A stretch of 64,000 nt of DNA, taken from contig NC_014933.1 of the NCBI RefSeq assembly GCF_000186225.1, positions 2,604,001 to 2,668,000 on the forward strand, given 5' to 3'. A program made the translations under genes and the position numbers. A model generated the notes under the pieces. It saw only the letters and a program-made list of their open reading frames with translations. It was not told the DNA's origin and ran no database searches. The stretch comes from Bacteroides helcogenes P 36-108. Lineage in GTDB: Bacteria > Bacteroidota > Bacteroidia > Bacteroidales > Bacteroidaceae. This document shows positions 1-7,888 of the stretch, piece after piece. Every line of letters starts with the position of its first letter. Position 1 is the first letter of the stretch.

Positions 1-160
1 ATAATTTAATTAGCTTCCCTCGATATTGTTTCAATGTGTTTGTCCGATTTTGCGTGCAGATAGTAATGCCAAATTGGGTTCGAGGATTTGTATTCCAAAA
101 AATATTTAGGTAAATTTAGTCCTGTTGAAAAATGATTGAAATAAAAGTTTAAGAAGGTTT
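1..160. other. Unassigned flank left of the IS66 remnant
   Basis: AT-rich sequence with no convincing reading frame and no recognisable RNA or regulatory motif. It abuts the left inverted repeat of the IS66 remnant. Confidence 0.4.
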
Positions 161-174
161 GTAAGCGTCCAAAA
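161..174 (+). repeat. IS66 left terminal inverted repeat
   Basis: GTAAGCGTCCAAAA, an exact inverted match to 976-989. It carries the GTAAGCG start typical of the family. Confidence 0.85.
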
Positions 175-236
175 AAGACGTATTGCCTTTAATGCTTAAC
201 CACTCTATCTTTGTTCTGTACCAAAAATATATAGTT

Positions 237-517
237 ATGTACAGTAATACAGATTTCGAGAAGTTGTGGTTCCTCTACACTACTGAGGGTCACCCCAAGG
301 GAATTTCGATTAATTCCTATTGTGCTCAGCATGGTATTCCCTATAAGTGCTTTTATGACTGGTTACGCAAACGTCAGAAGAAGGTGGTTCCAGTGTGTAT
401 TGAGGGTCTTCAATTATGGTGACTATTCAAACGCGCGTTGGTCTTCATCTTCGCCAATGCAATTTAGACTACCTTGGCTTGAAAGATTTGGTAGAGAAGC
501 TGGAGGGTTTATGCTGA
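237..517 (+). pseudogene. IS66 accessory ORF (TnpA-like), frameshifted
   Basis: The first frame (237-422) reads MYSNTDFEKLWFLY and continues with a segment containing SYCAQHGIPYKCFYDWL and RKRQKK. This looks like the small helix-turn-helix accessory protein of Bacteroides IS66 elements. The frame closes at 420-422. The expected C-terminal part (LDYLGLKDLVEKLEGLC, stop at 515-517) is in another frame, so at least one frameshift or small deletion separates them. A separate TnpB gene is not visible. Non-functional as it stands. Confidence 0.65.
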
Positions 518-911
518 CCATTTCAGGGCTGAAGACGAACCTCGCCGCTATTGTAAATTCCTCTACCAACAATTGTTGGATAAAGACCGGATGAATGAAC
601 AGATTCTGTCCGAGCTCCGTGCCATCAAGACAGGTCAAGGGGGGGGCTCTCTGTACGAGCTGGGTTCATGCAGGCAAGCTTCTTGCCGAGATTTCCGAAT
701 TGCATAATCAACTGATTTCTGCGCATAAAGAGATTGCCCTGTTACTGAAGGAGAACCGTGACCTGCGAGATGCTCTCGGAGTAGTAAGGGGTGGACATTA
801 TGGCAGTTCCAAGAGCCGGAAAGGCATCCGTATGCAGCGTAATACCAAGGGCCGTAATGACGGTCGTGATGATTTTGACGGTACTCCCTTGCAATCAACT
901 CATAAATATTA
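516..911 (+). pseudogene. IS66 transposase (TnpC) N-terminal fragment
   Basis: About 516-640 reads as a transposase N-terminus (EPRRYCKFLYQQLLDKDRM, then NEQILSELRAIKTGQ). After a frame break the reading continues from about 690 to 865 with a leucine-rich coiled coil (ISELHNQLISAHKEIALLL, KENRDLRDALG) and GGHYGSSKSRKG. It ends at a stop at 910-912. The zinc-finger and DDE catalytic regions of a roughly 500-residue IS66 transposase are absent, and the right inverted repeat follows within 80 bp. It cannot catalyse transposition. Confidence 0.7.
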
Positions 912-975
912 AAAATCGTGTTCCAAGATTTTGGCAGATGTCCTCAGGCATCTGTCCTAAGTGGTGTGTAGCAGG

Positions 976-989
976 TTTTGGACGCTTAC
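976..989 (-). repeat. IS66 right terminal inverted repeat
   Basis: TTTTGGACGCTTAC, the exact reverse complement of 161-174. Confidence 0.85.
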
Positions 990-1052
990 TATTAAATGAT
1001 ATTTTTTTAAGCTTTTTCAGAAGAAAAGAACACTTGCTTACAATCATAAATT

Positions 1053-1643
1053 ATGTTTTTTAAATTTGTATTTGACCGGGGAGCATCGCTTTTGGGACTA
1101 CTTTTTTTATTTCCCATTTTGCTTGTGGTGGCCGTTTTGATTCGTATCAAGATGCCCGGTGGTCCTATAATCTTTAAGCAGAGAAGGGTGGGACGACACG
1201 GGAAATTGTTTACCATGTACAAATTCCGATCTATGACTGTCAGCCATTCGGGAAGCTCCGTATCTGTAAAAGGCGAGAGCCGTATTACCCCTTTGGGGGC
1301 CAAGTTACGGAAATACAAGTTAGATGAATTGCCGGAATTGTGGAATGTATTGATAGGTGACATGAGTTTCGTCGGCCCCCGTCCCGATGTTCCCGGCTAT
1401 GCTGACAAACTTGAAGGAGAGAATAGGCGGCTACTTCTTTTGAAACCCGGCATTACAGGGCCTGCAAGTTTAAAATACCGGAATGAGGAAGAGATATTGG
1501 CGGAGCAGGAGAATCCTCAAAAATATAATGATGAGGTATTGTTCCCGGATAAGGTACGGATAAATATTGAATATTTGGATAATTGGTCTTTCTGGCATGA
1601 CATCAAAATCATCATTTACACCATACTTGGCAAAGATTTATAA
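1053..1643 (+). CDS. Polyprenyl-phosphate sugar phosphotransferase (initiating PGT)
   Basis: A 196-residue monotopic phosphoglycosyltransferase of the small PglC/WcfS type. It moves a sugar-1-phosphate from a nucleotide sugar to a polyprenyl phosphate, the first step of capsule or O-antigen unit assembly at the inner membrane. An N-terminal re-entrant hydrophobic helix (about 10-31) is followed by FKQRRVG and TMYKFRSMT. The catalytic Asp-Glu pair is D91-E92 in KLDELPELWNVL, and GDMSFVGPRP is the family signature. It is paired with the aminotransferase 70 bp downstream. No other capsule genes precede it: the IS66 remnant lies directly upstream, so the pair may be the surviving end of a larger locus. 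Confidence 0.9.
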   Translation: MFFKFVFDRGASLLGLLFLFPILLVVAVLIRIKMPGGPIIFKQRRVGRHGKLFTMYKFRSMTVSHSGSSVSVKGESRITPLGAKLRKYKLDELPELWNVLIGDMSFVGPRPDVPGYADKLEGENRRLLLLKPGITGPASLKYRNEEEILAEQENPQKYNDEVLFPDKVRINIEYLDNWSFWHDIKIIIYTILGKDL

Positions 1644-1713
1644 GCTTCTTTCCTTTCTTTTCATTCCCCACTACGTGAGGAAACCGCATCATTAGAACAA
1701 TCACATATATTTT

Positions 1714-2955
1714 ATGGATAAGAGAATTTATCTTTGCCTTGCTCACATGAGCGGCAAGGAAATGGGCTTCATACAGGAAGCCTTCGATACGAACTGGGTG
1801 GTTCCACTCGGTCCGAACGTGAATGCCTTCGAGCAGGATCTGGAACATTTTGTAGGCCGGAACAAGAAAGTGGTCGCATTGAGTGCCGGTACGGCAGCGG
1901 TGCACCTGGCTTTGTTGGCCTGTGGAGTGGGTCAGGGCGATGAGGTGATAGTGCAGAGTTTTACGTTTTGTGCCTCAAGCCATCCGGTAACGTACCTCGG
2001 TGCTACCCCCGTATTTGTGGATAGCGAGGAGGATACCTGGAACATGGATCCTGTGCTTCTGGAAACAGCGATTCAAGACCGTATCGGGAAGACGGGCCGG
2101 AAGCCAAAAGCGATTGTCCCTGTCTATCTTTATGGCATGCCCGGCAAGATTGACGAGATCCTGGCTGTAGCTGCCAGGTATGACATTCCTGTAATCGAGG
2201 ATGCCGCCGAGGGCTTTGGCAGTAGGTTTGACGGGCAAGTGTGCGGTACGTTCGGTACATATGGTGTCCTGAGCTTCAACGGTAATAAGATGATAACCAC
2301 CAGCGGTGGCGGTGCGCTGATTTGTTCCGGTGAGGATGCCAAGAAAGAGATCATGTTCTATGCCACCCAGGCCCGTGAGGCTTACCCCTATTATCAGCAT
2401 GAACAGATAGGTTATAACTACCGGATGAGTAACATTTGTGCGGGTATCGGTCGTGGCCAGATGACGGTGGCTGATGAGCACGTTGCCCATCACAGGCATG
2501 TCTGTGGTTTGTACAGGGATTTACTGCAGGATATAGAAGGTATCACCCTGCATGAGAATCCTTCGGAGCGTTATGACAGCAATTACTGGCTGAATACGGT
2601 TCTTTTAGATGAGAACCTGCCTGTGAAAGGTGAGGAGGATGCTTACCGCGAGACAGTTCAGGGTGCTGTAGGTGGTGCTGCAGGTGTTACCCACGATGCA
2701 CAAAGTGTGCATACCTCTTGCGAGCCTAACCGTAATGTGGAAGCCATGCGCCTATGGCTGGATAAGGCAGGTATCGAGAGCCGTCCTTTATGGAAGCCTA
2801 TGCACTTGCAGCCGGTTTATGTTCAGAGTCCTTCTTATGTGAACGGTGTGAGTGAAGCCTTGTTTAAGCGTGGTTTGTGCCTGCCCAGCGGTCCGTGGGT
2901 GACGGATGAAGACGTACACTATATTGTGGAAAAGATAAAAGAGTGCATGGCATAG
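1714..2955 (+). CDS. DegT/DnrJ/EryC1/StrS-family sugar aminotransferase
   Basis: A PLP-dependent enzyme of the PglE/WcfR type that installs an amino group on a keto-sugar nucleotide. S57AGTAA, D163 (IEDAAEGFG) and the probable PLP-binding lysine K192 (SFNGNKMITTSGGG) are in their usual places, and the 413-residue length fits the family. Residues about 303-340 form a Gly/Ala-, His- and Cys-containing stretch that looks like an extra loop compared with typical members. The gene follows the phosphoglycosyltransferase, and a stem-loop terminator lies 40 bp beyond the stop. The two genes probably make and load the first amino-sugar of a polysaccharide repeat unit. Confidence 0.9.
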   Translation: MDKRIYLCLAHMSGKEMGFIQEAFDTNWVVPLGPNVNAFEQDLEHFVGRNKKVVALSAGTAAVHLALLACGVGQGDEVIVQSFTFCASSHPVTYLGATPVFVDSEEDTWNMDPVLLETAIQDRIGKTGRKPKAIVPVYLYGMPGKIDEILAVAARYDIPVIEDAAEGFGSRFDGQVCGTFGTYGVLSFNGNKMITTSGGGALICSGEDAKKEIMFYATQAREAYPYYQHEQIGYNYRMSNICAGIGRGQMTVADEHVAHHRHVCGLYRDLLQDIEGITLHENPSERYDSNYWLNTVLLDENLPVKGEEDAYRETVQGAVGGAAGVTHDAQSVHTSCEPNRNVEAMRLWLDKAGIESRPLWKPMHLQPVYVQSPSYVNGVSEALFKRGLCLPSGPWVTDEDVHYIVEKIKECMA

Positions 2956-2992
2956 AAACTGCATAGTATCAGTGCTTTAAATAATATTCTCA

Positions 2993-3024
2993 GAAAACAG
3001 CCCGGTAGGAGCTGTTTTCTTTGT
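2993..3024 (+). terminator. Intrinsic terminator after the aminotransferase
   Basis: The 9-bp perfect stem GAAAACAGC (2993-3001) / GCTGTTTTC (3011-3019) is followed by TTTG. Confidence 0.7.
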
Positions 3025-3051
3025 TTATACCCGTATATATCCTCACCTTTG
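3020..3051 (+). promoter_or_regulatory. Probable promoter of the HU-like gene
   Basis: TTTG at 3020-3023, a 20-nt spacer, then CACCTTTG at 3044-3051. This is one mismatch from the Bacteroides -7 consensus TAnnTTTG. Confidence 0.5.
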
Positions 3052-3117
3052 CATCGTTGATCAACAAAATGAGAATTAAAAAGATGTTGAATTAAAATTT
3101 GAAAAGGAAAAAAGATT

Positions 3118-3606
3118 ATGCCTTTATTTTATTATCCGAGACAGTCGTCTATTGCGACGAAAGATGGTGCAAAACTGTGGCATTTAAGTTTGAAGAAAAT
3201 AGGAAGAGTAGTCGATTCACAAATGTTGGCTGAAAGCATTGCGGAGAAGTCTTCATTGACACCGGGTGATGTACATAATGTGATTAGGAATCTGTTGTCT
3301 GTGATGCGTCAGCAGTTGCTGAATAGCCGTACGGTACGTCTGGATGGTCTGGGTACGTTTACGATGAAAGCCCGTACCCGTGGAAAAGGGGTTTCAAAGG
3401 AGGAGGTGAATCCTAATCAGGTGACCGCTTTGCGTTGCCAGTTTACTCCGGAATATACTCGCCCGGCTGCTATTGGCACTACTCGCGCATTGATTCAAGG
3501 TGCAGAGTTTGAGAAATGGACCCGTAAAGTTAAGGAAGGCGGGACAGATGCCGGTAATCCGGGTGGCGCTTCCGGCGGTGATGAAAATGAAAATCCATTG
3601 GGATAG
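3118..3606 (+). CDS. HU-like DNA-binding protein (Bacteroidota HU-HIG type)
   Basis: 162 residues with an IHF/HU fold. The helical dimerisation part (QMLAESIAEKSSLTPGDVHN) is followed by VRLDGLGTFTMKAR, the entry to the DNA-binding arm. The extended N-terminus (MPLFYYPRQSS) and the Gly/Asp/Glu-rich tail (from about 145) are typical of the longer Bacteroidota version. These are likely nucleoid-associated proteins. They are frequent beside mobile or variable loci in Bacteroides, with no defined target known to me. A 31-codon ORF follows 35 bp later. Confidence 0.9.
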   Translation: MPLFYYPRQSSIATKDGAKLWHLSLKKIGRVVDSQMLAESIAEKSSLTPGDVHNVIRNLLSVMRQQLLNSRTVRLDGLGTFTMKARTRGKGVSKEEVNPNQVTALRCQFTPEYTRPAAIGTTRALIQGAEFEKWTRKVKEGGTDAGNPGGASGGDENENPLG

Positions 3607-3641
3607 AGAGGATGCAGCAAAACTAAAGATAAAAAATCGAT

Positions 3642-3737
3642 ATGAAAAAAAGTGTTTGGGATAAAATTTTGAAAGTTGTGATTGCTGTAGCTTCAGCAAT
3701 AATTGGTGCTTTAGGGGGTAATGCTATGAATATATGA
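3642..3737 (+). CDS. Smalltalk-family short protein
   Basis: A 31-codon ORF starting MKKSVWDKILKVVIAVASAI and ending in GALGGNAMNI. It has a basic N-terminus and one hydrophobic helix with a small-residue pattern. It resembles the peptide named 'smalltalk' in Bacteroides annotations, which I recall as often lying just after an HU-like gene, as here. A perfect bidirectional terminator follows 30 bp later. Function is unknown; a membrane location is an inference from hydrophobicity. Confidence 0.8.
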   Translation: MKKSVWDKILKVVIAVASAIIGALGGNAMNI

Positions 3738-3767
3738 TTCCATAGTTAAGCACCATTATAATAATGA

Positions 3768-3800
3768 AAGGCGGTGGAGATTCAAAATCTCCACCGCCTT
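3768..3800. terminator. Bidirectional terminator between the small ORF and uvrB
   Basis: A perfect 15-bp stem, AAGGCGGTGGAGATT (3768-3782) and its complement (3786-3800), with a 3-nt loop. It lies between convergent genes. Confidence 0.9.
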
Positions 3801-3826
3801 CTTCTTTTCGGTAAGCTTAAATCGGA

Positions 3827-5881
3827 TTATTCCTTTTCCTCCAGCAGTTTTTCCATTTTCAGTACTTCATCACGATATTGGGCTGCTTCGATGAAATTAA
3901 GTTTCTTGGCTGCTTCCTGCATCAGTTTTCTGGTGCGTTCGATGCTCTTTTCCAATTGGGCGCGACTCATGTATTGCATAATCGGGTCGGCAGCGATGGC
4001 AGACATGGTATTCTGCTCCACATAAGGACGTGGAGTGACTGTCGCCTTGTTCTTTCCGCCCGTAGTTTCGGCCGACGATTCTGCGCCTGCAAATACATTG
4101 AGATTTTTAGCTTTCCTGATTTGCTGAGGGATGATGCCATGCTCCTCATTATATCTCAACTGCTTCTCTCGGCGGCGGTTGGTTTCATCGATGGTCAACT
4201 GCATGCTTTCCGTAATTTTGTCGGCATACATGATGACCATGCCGTTTACGTTACGGGCGGCGCGTCCGGCTGTTTGTGTTAATGAACGGTGGGAGCGTAG
4301 AAAGCCTTCCTTGTCTGCGTCAAGAATAGCGACGAGAGATACTTCCGGCAGGTCGAGTCCTTCGCGCAACAAGTTGACGCCGACAAGGACATCGTATTTC
4401 CCTTCACGAAGGTCGCTCATGATCTTTACACGTTCCAGAGTATCGACGTCACTATGGATATAGTTGCACTTTACATTGTTGTTCAGCAGGTATTCTGTCA
4501 GTTCTTCGGCCATCCGTTTGGTAAGTGTGGTGACAAGTGTACGCTCTTTCTTTTCAATGCGCACTTGGATTTCTTCCATCAGGTCATCTATCTGGTTGTG
4601 GCTCGGACGGACTTCGATAATGGGGTCTAGCAAGCCCGTAGGTCGTATGACTTGCTCCACAACGATTCCTTCCGATCGTACTAATTCATAATCTGCCGGA
4701 GTAGCGCTGACGTATATCACTTGCTTTGCCATTGCTTCGAATTCATCGAACTTCAGAGGTCGATTGTCCATAGCGGCAGGCAGACGAAAACCATATTCCA
4801 CAAGGTTGACTTTACGTGCCCGGTCGCCACCATACATGGCACGTATTTGCGGAACACTTACATGGCTCTCATCAATGACTATCAGAAAGTCTTCCGGGAA
4901 GAAGTCAAGCAGACAGTAAGGACGAGTACCGGCTGCACGTCCGTCAAAATAGCGGGAATAGTTTTCGATGCCGGAACAATGCCCCAATTCGCGTATCATC
5001 TCCATGTCGTAGGTGACACGTTCCTGCAGACGTTTGGCTTCAAAAGGACGACCTTCATTCTCAAACCACTGTGTCTGTTTGTGCAAGTCGTCTTCTATCT
5101 CATGGATGGCGCGTAAGGTAGCTTCTTTGGTGGTCATGAAAAGATTGGCTGGATAAATCTTGTATCCATCGAATTTGGCAATGCTAACACCACTTATGGG
5201 ATCCACTTCTTCTATACTGTCTATCTCGTCGCCCCAGAAAACTATGCGCAGTAAGTTGTCGGCATAAGCCAGATAGATATCGACCGTATCGCCTTTAACA
5301 CGGAAATTTCCGCGGTTGAGATCCATATCGTTGCGCACATAGAGGCTGTCCACCAACCGGCGCAGAAATACATTGCGACTGAAATTGTGGCCTTGCTGCA
5401 CTTCGATGACATTATTATAGAAGTCAGACGGGTTTCCCATACCATAGATGCATGATACGGAAGAAACCACTACTACATCCTTTCTGCCCGAAAGAAGGGA
5501 AGAAGTGGCTGCGAGACGTAGCTTGTCAATCTCGTCGTTGATAGCGAGGTCCTTTTCTATATAAGTGTCTGAAGACGGGAGGTAGGCTTCTGGCTGGTAA
5601 TAATCATAATAGGATACATAATATTCTACGGCATTGTTGGGAAAGAAGCCTTTGAATTCACTATATAGCTGGGCGGCCAGTGTCTTGTTGTGGCTCAATA
5701 TTAATGTAGGCTTGTTGATGTTGGCAATGACGTTGGCTATGGTAAATGTTTTTCCGGAACCGGTGACACCGAGTAGGGTTTGTGCAGGAAGTCCCTCACG
5801 TATACCTTCGGTTAACTGTGCGATGGCTTCCGGCTGATCACCGGTAGGCTTATAGGTGGATGTTAATTCAAATTTATTCAT
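3827..5881 (-). CDS. uvrB: Excinuclease ABC subunit B
   Basis: 684 residues, the full family length. UvrB receives damaged DNA from UvrA, verifies the lesion with its helicase-like motor and recruits UvrC for nucleotide excision repair. Walker A is GVTGSGKT (38-45). The beta-hairpin region with YYVSYYDYYQPEAYLPSS follows at about 88-105. Helicase motifs run through the C-terminal RecA lobe (TAGRAARNVNG). The UVR motif near the end (QLEKSIERTRKLMQEAAKK) binds UvrC. uvrA lies at 12.35 kb on the other strand, so the two are separately transcribed. The divergent gene starts 112 bp away. Confidence 0.98.
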   Translation of the reverse strand: MNKFELTSTYKPTGDQPEAIAQLTEGIREGLPAQTLLGVTGSGKTFTIANVIANINKPTLILSHNKTLAAQLYSEFKGFFPNNAVEYYVSYYDYYQPEAYLPSSDTYIEKDLAINDEIDKLRLAATSSLLSGRKDVVVVSSVSCIYGMGNPSDFYNNVIEVQQGHNFSRNVFLRRLVDSLYVRNDMDLNRGNFRVKGDTVDIYLAYADNLLRIVFWGDEIDSIEEVDPISGVSIAKFDGYKIYPANLFMTTKEATLRAIHEIEDDLHKQTQWFENEGRPFEAKRLQERVTYDMEMIRELGHCSGIENYSRYFDGRAAGTRPYCLLDFFPEDFLIVIDESHVSVPQIRAMYGGDRARKVNLVEYGFRLPAAMDNRPLKFDEFEAMAKQVIYVSATPADYELVRSEGIVVEQVIRPTGLLDPIIEVRPSHNQIDDLMEEIQVRIEKKERTLVTTLTKRMAEELTEYLLNNNVKCNYIHSDVDTLERVKIMSDLREGKYDVLVGVNLLREGLDLPEVSLVAILDADKEGFLRSHRSLTQTAGRAARNVNGMVIMYADKITESMQLTIDETNRRREKQLRYNEEHGIIPQQIRKAKNLNVFAGAESSAETTGGKNKATVTPRPYVEQNTMSAIAADPIMQYMSRAQLEKSIERTRKLMQEAAKKLNFIEAAQYRDEVLKMEKLLEEKE

Positions 5882-5953
5882 TTTATCTTCTTAGTGGGCG
5901 GCAATATTCGGTAAAATCTTTGAGATAAACAAAATTATTTCTTTTCTTTGTGG

Positions 5954-5961
5954 CAAAGATA
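5954..5961 (-). promoter_or_regulatory. Probable -7 element for uvrB
   Basis: TATCTTTG on the minus strand, 73 bp from the uvrB start codon. No good -33 TTTG was found at the usual spacing. Confidence 0.4.
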
Positions 5962-5993
5962 ATAATAACCATTAATATAATACAGCGAAAAAC

Positions 5994-7292
5994 ATGATTT
6001 GGAATGAGAACATTGAATGTATGGATCGTGAAAGCCTCCGTAGAATTCAGAGCATTCGTTTGAGCAAGACTGTGGAGCGTGTCTATCATGACACTCCTTT
6101 CTACCGTAAGAAAATGCAGGAGCTTGGTATCACTCCTGATGATATTAAAAGCATAGACGACATCGTGAAATTACCTTTCACGACAAAATATGATTTACGT
6201 GATAATTATCCTTTCGGACTTTGTGCCGTTCCCATGAGCCAGATTGTCCGCATTCATGCTTCTTCGGGCACTACCGGAAAGCCTACGGTTGTGGGGTATA
6301 CCCGTAAAGACCTCTCTGTCTGGTCGGAATGCCTGTCCCGTGCCTTCACTGCATACGGCGCCGGCAGTTCTGATATTTTTCAGATATCTTATGGCTATGG
6401 GCTTTTCACAGGTGGACTGGGAGCTCATGCAGGGGCTGAAAATATAGGCGCTTCTGTCATTCCGATGTCCAGTGGAAATACGGAAAAACAGATTACCCTG
6501 ATGCATGACTTTGGCTCGACGATGCTTTGCTGTACACCTTCGTATGCACTTTACCTGGCAGATGCCATTAAAGACTCGGGCTTTCCGCGTGAAGAGTTCA
6601 ATTTGAAGGCCGGTGCTTTCGGTGCAGAACCGTGGACTGAGAATATGCGTCATGATATCGAAGTTAAGCTGGGTATCAAGGCGTATGATATTTACGGATT
6701 GAGTGAGATAGCCGGTCCCGGTGTGGGATATGAATGTGAATGCCAGCATGGTACGCATCTTAACGAAGATCATTATTTTCCTGAAATTATAGATCCTAAA
6801 ACACTTGAACCGGTAGCCCCGGGGGAAACCGGCGAACTTGTCTTTACCCATCTCACCAAAGAGGGAATGCCTTTATTGCGCTACCGAACCAAAGATCTTA
6901 CAGCTCTGCATTATGATAAATGTACTTGTGGGCGTACTCTGGTCCGTATGGATCGTATTCTCGGAAGGAGTGATGACATGCTTATTATCCGTGGTGTCAA
7001 TGTATTCCCGACACAAATAGAATCCGTTATTCTTGAGATGCCGGAATTTGAGCCGCATTATCTGCTTGTTGTGGACCGTAGAAATAATACTGATACGATG
7101 GAATTGCAGGTTGAGGTTCGTCCGGAATACTATTCTGATGAAATTAATAAGATGCTGGCATTGAAAAAGAAACTTACCGGCCGCTTGCAAAGCGTGCTGG
7201 GTCTGGGGGTAGATGTCCGTATTGTAGAACCACGCAGCATAGAGCGTAGTGTGGGGAAGGCAAAACGTGTTGTTGATAATCGAAAATTGTAA
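5994..7292 (+). CDS. Phenylacetate-CoA ligase (PaaK-type aryl-acid CoA ligase)
   Basis: A 432-residue adenylate-forming ligase. It would convert an aryl acetate (phenylacetate, indoleacetate or similar) to its CoA thioester with ATP. The AMP-binding loop ASSGTTGKPTVVGYT lies at about 86-100, and YGLSEIAGPGVGYEC is the adenine-binding motif of the PaaK branch. A C-terminal AMP-binding lid domain follows from about 330. The next gene, an ACT-domain protein, starts 22 bp later, a pairing common in anaerobic gut bacteria. No aromatic catabolic operon is nearby, so the role is probably scavenging or handling amino-acid-derived aryl acids. Confidence 0.9.
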   Translation: MIWNENIECMDRESLRRIQSIRLSKTVERVYHDTPFYRKKMQELGITPDDIKSIDDIVKLPFTTKYDLRDNYPFGLCAVPMSQIVRIHASSGTTGKPTVVGYTRKDLSVWSECLSRAFTAYGAGSSDIFQISYGYGLFTGGLGAHAGAENIGASVIPMSSGNTEKQITLMHDFGSTMLCCTPSYALYLADAIKDSGFPREEFNLKAGAFGAEPWTENMRHDIEVKLGIKAYDIYGLSEIAGPGVGYECECQHGTHLNEDHYFPEIIDPKTLEPVAPGETGELVFTHLTKEGMPLLRYRTKDLTALHYDKCTCGRTLVRMDRILGRSDDMLIIRGVNVFPTQIESVILEMPEFEPHYLLVVDRRNNTDTMELQVEVRPEYYSDEINKMLALKKKLTGRLQSVLGLGVDVRIVEPRSIERSVGKAKRVVDNRKL

Positions 7293-7313
7293 TTGAAAAT
7301 TCAAAAAGATCTT

Positions 7314-7739
7314 ATGGTAGCAAAACAACTTTCCATTTTTTTAGAGAATAAGTCGGGCCGTCTCACAGAAGTGACTGAAGTGCTCGCAAAAGAAGGTGTA
7401 AATCTCTCTGCGCTTTGTATTGCCGAGAATGCGGACTTTGGTATTCTCCGTGGTATTGTTTCTGAACCTGATAAAGCCTATAAAGCTTTAAAAGATAATC
7501 ATTTTGCTGTAAATGTGACTGATGTGGTTGGTATCTGTTGTCCCAATATACCCGGTTCATTGGCAAAGGTGCTTCGCTTTTTGTCCGATGAAGGAGTTTT
7601 TATTGAATATATGTATTCTTTTGCCAATGGTGAAACTGCGAATGTTATTATCCGTCCCAACGATATGGAAAACTGCATCCGTGTGCTGACAGAGAAGAAA
7701 GTGGATTTATTGGCGGCAAGTGATTTGTATAAACTGTAA
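7314..7739 (+). CDS. ACT-domain amino-acid-binding protein
   Basis: About 141 residues with two ACT-like repeats. The first begins MVAKQLSIFLENKSGRLTEV and the second around PGSLAKVLRFLSDEGVFIEYMY. ACT domains bind small ligands such as aromatic amino acids. I chose the ATG at 7314 over the in-frame TTG at 7293, because the ACT strand begins immediately after it. Coupling with the upstream ligase suggests it senses or modulates aryl-acid/amino-acid metabolism; this is inference. Confidence 0.85.
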   Translation: MVAKQLSIFLENKSGRLTEVTEVLAKEGVNLSALCIAENADFGILRGIVSEPDKAYKALKDNHFAVNVTDVVGICCPNIPGSLAKVLRFLSDEGVFIEYMYSFANGETANVIIRPNDMENCIRVLTEKKVDLLAASDLYKL

Positions 7740-7782
7740 AAAGGGGGTAAATTTTAGGGGTTATCTTTATTCTTTACCCTTT
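7740..7782 (+). terminator. Possible terminator after the ACT gene
   Basis: AAAGGGGGTAAA (7740-7751) can pair with TTTACCCTTT (7773-7782), with a two-G bulge. The T tract is weak. Confidence 0.35.
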
Positions 7783-7824
7783 AATCCTTAAAACTGCCCC
7801 GTTCGTCTGCTTTTTGAAAAATTA

Positions 7825-7867
7825 AGGTTCGTATCGTTGCTTTATTCGATATGAACCTCTATCTTTG
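7825..7867 (+). promoter_or_regulatory. bamD promoter overlapped by an inverted repeat
   Basis: TTG at 7837-7839, a 20-nt spacer, then TATCTTTG at 7860-7867 (a consensus -7 element). The inverted repeat AGGTTCGTATCG (7825-7836) / CGATATGAACCT (7847-7858), with one mismatch, lies over the -33 and spacer. It could be an operator. Confidence 0.65.
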
Positions 7868-7888
7868 CACATTATTTGAACAAAAGTA

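Larger units (their letters stand above)
161..989 (+). mobile_element. Internally deleted IS66-family element
   Basis: The element is bounded by perfect 14-bp inverted repeats: GTAAGCGTCCAAAA at 161-174 and its reverse complement at 976-989. IS66-family ends typically begin GTAAGCG. Between them lie frameshifted fragments of the IS66 accessory ORF and of the N-terminal part of the IS66 transposase. The element is about 0.83 kb, where intact IS66 elements are about 2.5 kb, so most of the transposase is missing. The 8 bp outside each end (GAAGGTTT and TATTAAAT) do not match, so no target-site duplication is visible. Confidence 0.85.

Noticed and set aside
1975..2499. A 174-codon minus-strand ORF in the aminotransferase
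   Set aside because: Shadow of the DegT-family gene, with no start signal or motif.
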